NCBI GenBank assembly: GCA_039545315.1
Contig: BCIM01000008.1
Location: 434,001 to 498,000 of the forward strand
Length of the DNA stretch: 64,000 nucleotides
Direction: 5' to 3'
Source of the DNA: Kondoa malvinella
Taxonomy: Eukaryota > Basidiomycota > Agaricostilbomycetes > Agaricostilbales > Kondoaceae
Numbering within the stretch: the first letter of the stretch is position 1; each line of letters starts with the position of its first letter. Shown here piece by piece: positions 24,577 to 34,900 of this stretch. Below the pieces are notes generated by a model. It had not been told where the DNA came from and searched no databases. It saw nothing but the letters and a program-made list of their open reading frames with translations. A program made the translations under genes and the position numbers.

Positions 24577-25345
24577 ATGTCGTCGAAAGGATACCTGGCT
24601 GGTCTGTCGGTCAAGGATCTGGCTATTGTTCAGTGCTACTACGACCTGGATTGGGAGCGAAGCGGTGGATGGAAACAGCCTCGGCACGCAGCACCAATCC
24701 GCAGAGGAGATGGCAGAAGACGAGGGAGCCCTTCTGATCCTCCTGGCCTTGAGACCTATTGGGTCAGGTGTTTTTGGACATCTTATCCCAATACGCGAGA
24801 TATGGAAGCTAGCTTCAATCAGCAGATCTACGACACTGACTGGCCGCCCAAGATATCACACTGGTCTGTCCATCAAGTGCGCACAGAACATGACCGAAAG
24901 CTCGACTGATTCAGTTCCGCAGGCACTTCTGCGAATGTGGCTGGTATGATTATAAGTGTGAATGCAAGGCGGTGATAGTGGAAAACGGCAAGTACAGGAA
25001 AGTCGACCGGATGCAATGGCACTACTAAGAGGGATTCAGCTCGCTACATAGTCTGCTACCACTGGCATACTGCCCGTCCCAACCCGATCCACAAGCAGGA
25101 CGATACTTTTCAGGAGCTAGTGATTGACTGAGAAGACGTCTTCTGTCGATGCCGAGCGTTGCACACCACGCTAGCGAAGCATGGGTTCTGAGAATCGATG
25201 TTTCTATCCTTGTCTTGTTTCTACCTGCTGCGCTGTCGTCCTCTCACTCTCCTACCACCAGTCTTATTGCTCATATTTCTCTACACGCTTGACGCGTTCT
25301 CACTTTCCTTTGTATCAAATCCACTCGTTTTAGAATTTCATCAAT
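24577..25345. other. Possible eroded 3' extension of the F-box gene, then intergenic
   Basis: Bases 24577-24909 are open in the same frame as the F-box protein. They encode a Trp-rich sequence (VRCFWTSYPNTRDMEASF, DTDWPPKISHWSVHQV) plausible as coding but separated by one TAA. A different frame at 24626-24949 looks leucine-repeat-like (ALLILLALRPIG), which hints at an additional frameshift. From 24950 to 25345 only the pyrimidine-rich upstream region of the GH128 gene is seen. Confidence 0.35.
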
Positions 25346-26564
25346 ATGAAGTCTATTCTCCTGCTCAGTCTCGCGTTTGCCCTCTTTCTACACGTAGAAG
25401 CTGCGAGCAAGAAGCGCGGTCTCGGTTACCCATGGGACGCTTCATTTAAGCCTTCCATGTTTGGCAGCAAACGAGTCGTTAGTCACCGCCTTGCCAGACG
25501 TGAAGGGATCAGCTGATACTACTGAACAGAGCTGGCTTTATAACTGGGAAGCATGGAAGCCCGCGAATGTGCCAAAGAATCTGGAATATGTCGCTAGTAC
25601 GCTTTGAAGCTTTCGTCTTGGTCAAAGCTGACTTGCTCTCAGTGGTGCGGACTGCTGCGGCTGGACCTGCCCTGGATGGTTTCATGAAGAACAACGGCGC
25701 CAAGGTGCTGATGTGTCTCAATGAACCTGATCAAGGTGAGTCTCGCTAGAAAAGGTAGCAAGAGAGTCCTGACGCCTTTTTACAGTCGGACAAGCAGATA
25801 TGACTGTCAAACAATCGTGCGTCTCCTCATCTGCATTACAGCTCTTGCTGACGCGCATCCAGTGTCGATTTCTTCAAGAAGTACTGCCAGAAGTACGCAA
25901 ACAAAGGTCTCAAGGTCATTGCTCCCGCTGTGACTAATGGAGGCGCTCCTGTACAATCTACCTCGTCAGCCGCTGTTAGATGCTGAGAATGATTTAGATG
26001 GGCTTTACGTATCTCGACGACTTTCTCAAGAAGTGCACTGGCTGCAAGATCAAGGGAGTCAGTGAGTAAACCTTTTTCTTGTTGCTTCATCATCTGCTAA
26101 AGTCAATGTGCAGACATTCATTGGTACGGCACTAGCTTGGCGGCGTTCAAGTCGCACATCAAGTGAGGTTCACTTGCCATCATTGAACCGCATACTCAGT
26201 TTTCCGCAGCGAGGCAATCGCCAAGTATGGGTCAAAGTATGAAATTTGGGTGACCGAATATGGTATCGCGGTATGTCTACATGTCGTTTTTACGCGCAGT
26301 GATTGAGTATAAGAGCAGGAGGGCAAACTGTCAGAGAACTTTTTGCGAAAGGCTGCCGGTATGCTTCGTGCTCTATGCAATGCGTCCAAGCTCAAGGTTT
26401 ATTCAGCTTTCCTCGACTCGAAGAAGCAAGTCACAAGACACGCATACTTTGGTGCTTTCGAGGTAAGCTTCAGCACAATCTCTCCGAGTCTAGCTGATCC
26501 ATCCTAGGGCAACATGGTCGTCAAGGGCAAACTGAGCAAGCTCGGAAAGGCCTATTCCGCTTAG
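25346..26564 (+). CDS. Secreted GH128 endo-beta-1,3-glucanase (Asl1-like glycosyl hydrolase)
   Basis: About 270 residues in several exons. A signal peptide (MKSILLLSLAFALFLHVEA) precedes a single catalytic (beta/alpha)8 domain. Recognisable elements are WLYNWEAWKPANVP, KVLMCLNEPDQ with the catalytic acid/base Glu, and LKVIAPAVTNGG. GVNIHWYGTSLAAFKSHI follows, then YEIWVTEYG with the nucleophile Glu. The C-terminal exon ends LSKLGKAYSA before TAG 26562-26564. Both catalytic glutamates and the sugar-binding aromatics are present, so it should be active. GH128 enzymes cut beta-1,3-glucan and in fungi act on the cell wall. The decayed paralogue lies 2.4 kb upstream. No carbohydrate-binding module or GPI signal was seen. 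Confidence 0.9.
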
Positions 26565-26963
26565 AGCGGGTGATCAGTATGGGCTGTATGCATTGTCCAT
26601 CCAGCTGGTTCTGGTTGTGCAAACATTTTCCCTTCCATATTTGGCCTCGCAGGATGTTTCTGCCACCCACTTTTAGGGTGTTGATTTTTTCCACCTGTCT
26701 CTTGATTATACACCACCTCAACTGCTCTATCATCTCGCCTATATCACTCAACCAGCCTCGTGGATCCCGCTCTGACTACGAGCGCGTGCACTTAAAGCTC
26801 CTGAATTTGTTACCCCACACTTCTCAACTTTCAAGCAAAGTGGGGCAGGCCTGAAAGACTGTGCTTCTCTTGTTGCGACCACTTTCCCAACGCATTAAAG
26901 CTCTGCCATTTGGCTTGAAAGTATTGAAGACGCGTTACGGCCAATCTGCACCACACAGCAAGC
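26565..26963. other. 399-bp intergenic stretch
   Basis: Lies between the GH128 stop and the next start on the same strand. Only pyrimidine-rich and A/T-rich sequence and short open frames were seen. It presumably carries the GH128 3' UTR and the promoter of the next gene. Confidence 0.4.
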
Positions 26964-28265
26964 ATGCTTGAAATTTACGAACACTTTGAAGAGGATCGGC
27001 CTGTCGGTAAATGGATTGGTGGAAGTAGGTTCAGAGAGTGCCTAGAGTCGTGTCCAGATGAGGACGAGATGATTGTAAGGAATGCGTTCCCAACGACCTG
27101 TTGTTCAGGCTGACATGGTCGCATGTGCAGTCGACTGGTGCTATCACAGACCCTTGGGAGGAAACGGGCCGCCTGCACCTCTCTGGCATGAATAGCCGCA
27201 TATCGGCTTCCAGATCTGCACCATCAACACCTGCTCATGTCGACAAGGATTTCAAGTGGCATCCCGCATCAGCTAGCAGCGGGTCGGAGAGCACATCCCC
27301 TGTGGTTCCTTCCTTCCTACCCAAGCTCGTACGCCGTCTCTCTGGCCGAGTTCCATCTCCTGGTTCGACTTCGGATTCAGGTCGCAAATTGCGCAAAAGA
27401 CGACTGGGCTCTTCGGGCAATACCTCGTATCCACCACTCTCGCCTGGTCTTTCTTCTCCTCCAGCCGTCTCTCCCGGTTTATCTGATCGCGGCTTCAACC
27501 TCTTTCGTCAATCAACTCACGAAGAGAGAGAAAATAAACAACATCCTCAGCGTCCGCCTAACACACGATCATTCTCTCTACCTTTGGTCATGCTACCTAA
27601 ACGCCAACGCCCTTCCCATGGCTTTGCATCATCGGGTCACGACGCAGATGTTTCACAAGACAGCGCTATGGATGAGAATGTCCCGCCTGAATTGCGCTCT
27701 TTCGATGTCTTGTCAAGACGCGCTTCTCCGAAATCTGGAGGCTTGACGTTGATTGACGAATCTGCTGCGTCGCCTCCATTGCCGTGCAGGAGCAGGATTA
27801 TGTCGAGTCCAGCGCGACCGGACGCGAGGGAAATCTTCGGCGAACGGACCACGCCTACCCAAGAGGTCAGTCACTTCTTTTCTTGAAGTGAGCTATTACT
27901 GATAGATGTGCCAGTCTATGCAATTTCGGCGACACTCCGTGACTACTCCAGAATTGGTCAAATCACATTCCGGCATTTCTCAATCTGCTTGCAGCTTAGA
28001 TACAATCATCACTACACCATCACCCAAGTCGCGCGCTGCAAGAGACAGGCCCAGCACCGCTCCAGCTAAATGCCTTCTCCCTCTTGCAGCTTCCACACCT
28101 TCTTTGTTGACAGAATCGAATTCCGAATACACCAGATCGAGCTGCAGCTTGGAAAGGTTGTCTGTGATGGGTCATGCGAGGGAAGAGAAGGATGTTTTCG
28201 GTTGTCGTCAGCCTGGTGCTGTGAGAGTGTACGGAGAAGATGTGTCGCTTGGTTCGTCGGTGTGA
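26964..28265 (+). CDS. Hypothetical Ser/Pro-rich disordered protein
   Basis: Three exons. The first (MLEIYEHFEEDRPVGKWIGG...) is short and acidic. An intron from about 27073 (GTAAGG) to TGCAG 27129 joins MI to STGAITDPWEETGRLHLSG. A second intron near 27866-27914 joins TQE to SMQFRRHSVTTPEL. The roughly 400-residue product is dominated by Ser, Pro, Arg and Lys, with many SP/TP sites (SPGLSSPPAVSPGLS) and basic patches (KLRKRRLG). This suggests a heavily phosphorylated regulatory protein, but no domain is recognisable. The ORF is long and the splices keep the frame, so it is likely a real gene. Function unknown. Confidence 0.62.
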
Positions 28266-28399
28266 TTTCTGCTTCATTATTGTTCTTGGGTACATGGTGG
28301 TCTTCATTGTGGGCATATGTTTGCTGTTGTTGGGATAATTTGCATTGCATTGCTATATACTTTGGACTGGAAAGGTTATTCGCTTGCCCTTCGATCGCC

Positions 28400-29201
28400 A
28401 TGGAGCTACCTGCTTGTACTTGCAAACCAGTCAAACGCAAGCGTAGGAAGCTGTTCGTCCCTGCTTTGATCATCCTGCTGCTCGCGTAGGTCGCTCCTTC
28501 GCGGATCATTGCGAAACGGTTGATAATTTCTGGCATTGAGCAGCACGCTATGTACAGCACAAGAGCAACAAGAACGCTTCAAATGCCAACCAATAGGTCT
28601 ATGTGAATCTTGCGCGCCTTCAATCTCTTCTTCCAATCCAGCTTGTCTGCCCTACGGAAACCGCCAACCTCTCCTATGTACAGCGACTCGAGATTTACCA
28701 GCACATCTGGAAGCGCCTGATCTACCTTCACCTTCTCATCATACACCTATCACGAACGAGGAGCAAGCGTCAATCGAAGCGCAAGAAAAGGAGAAAGCTA
28801 TCCTTGATTTGAAAGGTGGCTCCATACCTGCGCGGAAAAGGGATCTGTTCTGGGAACCGGATGGCGTACCTCATCGAGATGCGTTGCAGAAGCTGCGCGA
28901 GATCTCTTGGGAAGGCGTGAGGATAAAGGAAGCCCAGGCTCAGGCTGTGAGTTTGGAAGGGCAGACTTTCACTTCTTGGGCTGCTTGTGGGAAGGTCGTG
29001 TCTAAGGAAGTGAATGATTTCGGCGAGTTTGTGGTCGGTCTGCTACCTTATGTTGTCGATAGTGCTGATGCGAAAGCGCAGTTGTGTAATTTGGTCTTTG
29101 CGGCATTAGCGACGGCTCTGGTCTTCTTTCGCTATCGCATATTGGCATCTAGGCAGTACCTCAAGCTGGCAGCGAGGATAGGCATACCCAATTTGGTATA
29201 A
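28400..29201 (+). CDS. Conserved membrane-anchored protein with a Cys-rich CQPIGLCESC segment
   Basis: About 250 residues. Exon 1 (ATG 28400) encodes a basic stretch and a signal anchor (KLFVPALIILLLA). A 57-nt intron (GTAGGT...GCAG) joins to STLCTAQEQQERFKCQPIGL, followed by C-E-S-C, a further Cys pair and an YGNRQPLLC motif. The middle is hydrophilic with KRDLFWEPDG and LQKLREISWEG. A C-terminal hydrophobic helix (LCNLVFAALATALVFFRYRI) follows. The Cys spacing and the two terminal hydrophobic segments suggest an ER or secretory-pathway protein with a lumenal disulphide-bonded part. I recall similar conserved fungal proteins of unknown function but cannot name the family with confidence. Confidence 0.62.
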
Positions 29202-29378
29202 GCGAATGTAAATCAGCTGTTTCCATTCCTACAATATACTATGCCATGGTATTATTTGCATGCTGCGAAGTGTATCTAAATGCTCCGTATAACATACTCG
29301 TCTGAACCTGATCCTCTGCAAGTGAACTCCAACTACCTCCAAGCACTTTTCGGATCTAATAAACCTCCATAGCTCCGC

Positions 29379-30797
29379 CTACGCAAACAGATTAGCAATG
29401 CTCTCGGACATTGAACCAGGCAGCTCACATTCCACGACCCTAAAAGCGGGTGCATAATCCGCCAACGTGGGCACACCAACGATCTCTGACCAATCCCTCG
29501 TCGGAATGCTTTTTTCCGGGCCACAATCTAGTTTTAACCGATTTGGCGCACCCTTGAATAGTAGAAAGATTCGCGTGATCGCACCAGGTGTAGGATGAAT
29601 ACTGAGAGGCGCACAGTCCTCTACCTCGGAAGAAGGTAAGAAACGAAGGGCGATATAAGAGTGTCGGTTGAAGGCGGCAGAAAGAGATGCTAGGAAGTTG
29701 TCGCGAGCGTCTTCTTCCACAGATAAAGAGACGAGTGCTCTCCTAAGGTAGTGACCGACTTGCGGGACAGAAAGTACAGTCGTGTCCTGGTGATTTAGAG
29801 CTTGCGGACCCGGTCTGAAGGGAGAGGTTCGGTCTTCTGCTGGTATGTAACCCATCCGTACGGCACTCTGAGAGAAGTGACGGACGATGTTGTTGTCGTC
29901 GAATGCCCAGGTAAGATGGTGAGCCGATTGCTGATCATTCCGCGAGCGGAGTTTGCCATTTGAATTGACAGAAATGCTCCAAGATATTGCGGATTTTTCA
30001 CGATGGATAAAGTGGGTAGACGTCGGCTGACTTTCACGAAACTTAAGCGATGGCGACGAAAGAGTCAGAGTGACTGTGACTTCAGGGAGAAAATTCGGCG
30101 ACATAAAGTAAATCTGGGGTTTTCGGACTGAAAGCTCTTTGTTAGCTATGTATCAGTCAAGCGCGTGATACGACATACTGGGTTGCTGGCTCGAGATCAC
30201 TAGCGTATGCCCATCTGACATTCTCAGGCTGTCAGGTGTATCTGACGCTTCCACCTGTCTACTGTTGTGAAACGCGGTGATGTCGTCCTCGTTAAGACCG
30301 TGACGTTTAGCGTAAGGCTTTAAGACGCGCTTGAGCTTCGAACACCGGCGTATCGAGACTTTTTCGCTTTTCAGGTCGTGTCCAAGCACTCGGATGGTGA
30401 TCTTGTCTGTCGGTGAAGACTCGTCTTCATCATCGTCTTCTGCTAGTGAGGCTTGCGAGGTCGCAGCAGATACGGGCGCAAAGGGAGTCGGAGCTCGGTC
30501 TTTGATCTGTGAAGCACTTGCACGCGTTTCATCGACTTGCTCCCGCCGCCCTGCTTGCTTTCGTAGCTTGACCTTGCTAAGAGATTTTTGCTGAAGTACT
30601 TTTGCATAGGCTGACGCGCCTAGTGGGGCGTCAAGGTCTCCAATAGCCAAAGTAAGCTCGAAATCATCTGCCTCTTCATGGAGCTCGAGCTCGTCCAAGG
30701 CTGTCTTGATAGCAGCACGGAGGGTCTTCTTTCGCTCAATGAGTTGCTGTCGGCCTCCAAATTCCACGAGCAGCAGGGATTCGGCAAGGTCTGACAT
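29379..30797 (-). CDS. Protein with SUMO-like domain plus uncharacterised C-terminal domain
   Basis: Two exons joined by a 50-nt intron (GTATGT at about 30178 to TTTCAG at 30129), giving QQP-IRKPQIYFMSPNFLPE in frame. Residues about 130-200 form a ubiquitin/SUMO-like fold. KITIRVLGHDLKSEKVSIRR, then LKPYAKRHGL and the DTPDSLRMSDGHTLVI tail match the AKRxG and TPxxLxMxD positions of Smt3/Rad60-type domains. No C-terminal di-Gly is present, so it is a domain rather than a modifier. The following 240 residues start with beta-rich IYFMSPNFLPEVTVTLTLSS and include YIALRFLPSSEVEDCAPLSI, resembling an uncharacterised basidiomycete domain. A two-gene alternative (second start at 30065-30104) exists but lacks a separate promoter gap. 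The role may be SUMO-pathway scaffolding; this is inference. Confidence 0.68.
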
Positions 30798-31372
30798 TTC
30801 GGTCCAATAAAGCAGTAATACGCGTTGATGCCAGCAGGTGAGCTCAGTGTAGCGAGAAAGGATATCAAATAATCTGGGTAGGTAGATCTATGGGTATCTA
30901 ATGCAGCGCAGTGAGCGACAGTGGTTCATGCTGATAAAGAAGCCAAAATGCACACTATCCCGTACTCTCCCAAGATGCTCGCGTAAGCGCTGACCAAGCT
31001 CACATTAAGCTCACATGAGGCATCGACGTTCTCTGGACTCCAGCGCGTCTTGAGGGGCTTCGTGTTAGCAGAAGACTTGTGCAAGAAGCAATTTGACATC
31101 TTGGTGGCACAGAAGGAGGAAGAGAGTATCGGGCGATCGAGCTTAGCCAGAAATGTCGGCACAGGATGAGACTCGGAATAGTTGAAATCGTAGAGAATGT
31201 GAATATCGACTGCTGCATGCAGTATACATTGCAACCTGACCATCTGTCCTTAGAGATACAACAATCAGCACAAAGCCAAGTATCATAAACACCAAACGGA
31301 CCTAGTACGCCAGCTCCTGTCACAACGAAGCTTTCCAAACTAGTTCCTCGCGTTTCGACAGGACATCTGCAC
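30798..31372 (-). other. Interval with a possible short minus-strand gene
   Basis: 575 bp between the SUMO-like gene start and the ISA2 stop. Minus-strand frames around 31000-31360 could splice over a GTCCGT...CTAAG intron (about 31301-31250) into MVRLQCILHAAVDIHILYDF and 60 more residues, ending at 30926. No start codon outside the ISA2 coding sequence was found and no domain was recognised. It may equally be untranslated sequence. Confidence 0.25.
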
Positions 31373-31989
31373 CTAGTCACCCAAGGAGAACGAAACGCCA
31401 CAACCACACTTGCTCCCTCCATGCGCTTGCGGGTTGTTATGAATCTGAAAGGTCGAGCCGATCAATTCTGTCGAAAACATGATTGTAGCTCCTCTTGTTA
31501 AATCAAGCGATGTAGGATCGATAATGATATAAGGTATTCCTTCCTTCTTGACCAGTCTAGTACACTCTGTCAGCATTGTGAAACGGCAAGAGTCGGACAG
31601 GCAAACATGTCAACTTCGCCATCCTCGTTCGGTTCTAATCTATCTGGCATATCTTCCAAATCCAACTTGTACTGATATCCATGACAACCACCACTTTCCA
31701 CTGTAATCCTCAATACAACAGCAGGGTTGCCTTCTTGCTTCCTGATCCCGTCAAGTCGAGAAGTGCATGACGGGTCCAGAACTAATTCTGATGGCGAGGG
31801 AGGTGGAATATTTGATGTAGACGCTTGTATAGACTGTGTGGAAGTGTATCTGACTGCTTGAAGTGGTCTGGTGCGTGCTTGTAAAGCAGGTTTCGAGCGA
31901 AGCAGTGGCGCGGAGCAATAACTGCAACAGCGAGGCGATAAGCGGCCAATGGGCTTTCTGAGCGTCCGTAAGAGTGTGTTCTGCATCAT
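31373..31989 (-). CDS. ISA2: Mitochondrial A-type iron-sulfur assembly protein ISA2
   Basis: About 190 residues in two exons. The N-terminus (MMQNTLLRTLRKPIGRLSPR) is a basic, Ser/Arg-rich mitochondrial presequence. The HesB/IscA fold begins about residue 75. It has the three expected cysteines: one in ESGGCHGYQYKL and two in the C-terminal SKCGCGVSF. A 46-nt intron (GTTTGC...ACTAG) joins EVDI to LVKKEGIPYIIIDP. Family knowledge: Isa1/Isa2 with Iba57 mature [4Fe-4S] clusters for mitochondrial proteins such as aconitase and homoaconitase-type enzymes. An ACO2-like aconitase is encoded 3 kb away. Length and cysteines are normal. Confidence 0.9.
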
Positions 31990-32456
31990 GTCTTGGTGGT
32001 TCCAATGACAGAGGGTTGGCGGAAATGATTAGGCAGAGACTCCCAGCGTATGCCTTGGATGTCCCGATGTATGCTTTTGATCAGCTTCAGTAGCTTTTGA
32101 AAAGACGCTTATTTTGTCTTGTCGCCTTTGACTTGGGATGAAGCATCTTCTGTCAGGCGGTGCTTCTCGACCGCTCCGATCATCTGCACTACTACTTGTC
32201 GGCAATGCCTAGCATTGCATGCATGTACAGGTATCTACAGTCTTGCTCAAGTAGGACCATACAAAACAAAACGGGAGATGCCTGATGACAGCATTGCAGG
32301 CATGACATGATTCTGGTGCATAACCTGCGAAAAGTTCTAACAACGATCAGCTTTCATCTGGCAAACAGAGCAGTTGAAAGTACTCACTCGTACCATTTAT
32401 CCTTGCTCCCTTCCTCCTCGCCTTCGTGCAATTTAGTTTCAACAGATCGCCTGCCA
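31990..32456. other. 467-bp intergenic stretch
   Basis: Lies between the ISA2 start and the mL46 stop, both on the minus strand. Only short unsupported open frames are present. It should contain the ISA2 promoter and the mL46 3' UTR. Confidence 0.4.
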
Positions 32457-33395
32457 TCAGTTTGCCAACAATTCTCCTTCTTTGAGCGCGTCAACCCAAC
32501 AATTACCCGCTATCCTTTCTTTAACCTCTTCTTTACTACACCAAGCGAATTCTACGATCCCTTCCTTTTTCCCTTGTGCTGTGATTTGCGCTTGGCCTCG
32601 CAATAGCCTCGCAGGCAAGTAGAACACCTGACAATGGTTTAAATCAGATGAACAGAAATAGGGAAGGGAATGGAATTTACCCTTGTAGGAGAACCTTTCT
32701 TTGGTGTGTAGGAATAAGAAGCGATAGGTACGGTAGACGGAGTGAAAAGGTCAACGTTTGAGCTGACTTCTTCGGTCGTTTCCCTTAGTGCGGCAGAAAG
32801 GATTGACGAGTCTGAAGATTCGATGCCGCCTTGTGCTGTAAGTACGGTAGGTCAATTGACTGTTCATTCAGAAGCAGAAAGCATAATTATGCAGTGTCGA
32901 CTGAAATAGGATGTCCTGGATGATACATACGCCTCATAGAGCTGACATAACAGAGCGCGAGAGGTAAAGAGGGCCAAGGAAGTCGTGCAAGCAGAAACAA
33001 GGAAAAATAGACTTACGGAATTGCCAAAGACCATTCTCCCTTGTCCTGCCCTTCTTTTTCAACAAGAGGTACAGCGTTCGATCACTCAACCTATTCAAAT
33101 CCTGCATCGAAGCTCCCTCGCCGACCTCGTTCGCTTCCGCCGGTGAAGCACTTTGCGCATTAAGGAAACTCTTTTCCGCTTGACTGCCTTTCCTGAAATA
33201 AAAGGATTGATCAAAATCGTCTGCTTGGGCTGTTTGAACAGTGTTGGCGTATTGATAGTAGGCAGCTTCAAAAGGTTTGAGAGGTGGAAGTGTTAAAGGG
33301 CTGCGTGATAGGATTAGCGATGCGACCAGGCGGCTTGAAGAGGGCGTTGCTGTTGGCGTGGCATAGTGCCGGATCAGCTGGAGTGGTTTGGACAT
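32457..33395 (-). CDS. MRPL17: Mitochondrial ribosomal protein mL46
   Basis: About 260 residues in four exons. It starts MSKPLQLIRHYATPTATPSS, a mitochondrial targeting sequence. The Nudix-like large-subunit fold follows, with SFYFRKGSQAEKSFL and LNRLSDRTLYLLLKKKG. Downstream exons give GGIESSDSSILSAALRETTE (the Nudix-box-like helix) and VFYLPARLLRGQAQITAQGK with EFAWCSKEEVKERI, as in mL46/MRPL17 proteins. The stop is at 32457-32459. The Nudix catalytic glutamates are not all kept, as expected for this structural ribosomal protein. Part of the segment after RTRENGLWQF depends on splicing that I could not resolve to the base. Confidence 0.85.
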
Positions 33396-33485
33396 GCTCG
33401 CTGAAAGACAAGAGAGAGTCTTCAGATCAGGGCATCCAAAGCGTCCCCCGGACCGCTATCTGGAACTCCAGCACAAGCAAGATTC

Positions 33486-34834
33486 TCATTGTTTCGCTGC
33501 TACATTGCTAGCCCGCTGAGCTCCCAATAGTTTATACGTATCGATCTTTGGCATTTTACCATACCGCGCTTCATTTTCAGCTAGATGAATCACATCAGAC
33601 CGGTGCCAACACATAACACTGGAAAGCTTACCGCTGATAGCAGGCGACCATTGAGATCTAAAATAATGCACACCAGCTGGAGTCAGATTGTGCTTGGCCA
33701 TAAAGTCTCGGACGCTGAAATTCTCTCTTGAGAGATCGCTCTCGTCTGCGTTGAGCTGAGATGGTTGTTCAAGCAAGACGTAGACGTAGCGATGAATGCC
33801 TGATCCTTTGGGTGGCAGAGGCTGTTGGTATGGCAGTACAGCTTGGTTGAGATCAATGGAAGGTCGTGTTGCAGATAGAGGGATGTTCGTCCTACGTTGG
33901 ATTAGCGGATGTATGCAATATAGACTAGTGACTTACGCAAGCTGATGACAGTAGGTGTCGTACCGCTCGGTCTCTTCGTTCGGTACATCTGCCAAACAGT
34001 CAGCGCACAGCAATACGCAAGTAGTTCAGACTGACCCGGATCTATGAGAGCCAGCGTGTAATGCCTTGTGTCGGTGTGCATCACACGGCAGCTCAATCGT
34101 AATGGAGATATAGCCTAAGAAAATATGCTCAGAATCACTCGTTGATCAAGAACAGAGCGGAACTCACATCTTCAGGCATGATCAGAGTATCTTCTAAAAG
34201 ACGCTTGCCATTCGGTAGCCACGCAGTCATCTTTGCTACCGGCTCTATCGCAGGCAATACATCCGGTAACACATGAGATGCTTTCAGCCTTTGCATCTAG
34301 CCATACAACTCAGCTTGACTCTGAGAAGAATGAAAGGGACATACCAGCATAGCTAGATCTCCGTCCTTTCTCCAGCGTAGGTCCGACATTTGCCTATGCA
34401 CCGCTCTCGAGTGATCGACTATTCCCTTTCATCAGCCAGTTTCAAGAGATGGACACAACAGACTAACTCTGACCACGACGGAACTCCCACCTGGCTTCTG
34501 GCGTATTGATCTCACTCTCAACCTCCATCTGCTCGACCAACGCTTGCAAATCTGAAATTTCAACCTCGTCTTTTGCAGCCGATACCTTGTTCTGTAGCTT
34601 GTGTAGCATTTCTTTACAGCGTGCACTGTCTGCTGCAATATACTTGAGAGCCTCGTCGTATGCAGGAAGCTGTCCTTCAGGCAATGCCCGTTTCCACGAT
34701 TTTGATGCAACAGATGTCGAAGGCACAGTTGTCTCTTGCAGCGACTTTGACGATGTCGCGATGCCTCGAGATACTCTCTTGCTTGGTGAGGACACAGCTT
34801 GGTACATGCAGCGACATGTTCTAGAAGTCGACAT
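33486..34834 (-). CDS. MRPL35: Mitochondrial ribosomal protein mL38 (PEBP-fold)
   Basis: About 370 residues in several exons. ATG 34834 opens a presequence (MSTSRTCRCMYQAVSSPSKR). The conserved mL38 core follows: EINTPEARWEFRRG, then the PEBP-like fold with LPNGKRLLEDTLIMPEDAIS, a DTRHYTLALIDPD strand (the DPD/DxD signature), and GSGIHRYVYVLLEQPSQ. After FSVRDFMAKHNLTPAGVHYF comes a C-terminal intron (GTAAGC...TCTAG) joining AIS to AENEARYGKMPKIDTYK. It matches fungal mL38 in length and order. It lies 90 bp downstream of the mL46 start, so the two genes are packed tightly on the same strand. Confidence 0.88.
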
Positions 34835-34900
34835 GGTGTTCACTCGTCAAGGTGTCGAATAAAACTAGTAGTACAACATGCCCTCTGGCTCCCTGCAACC

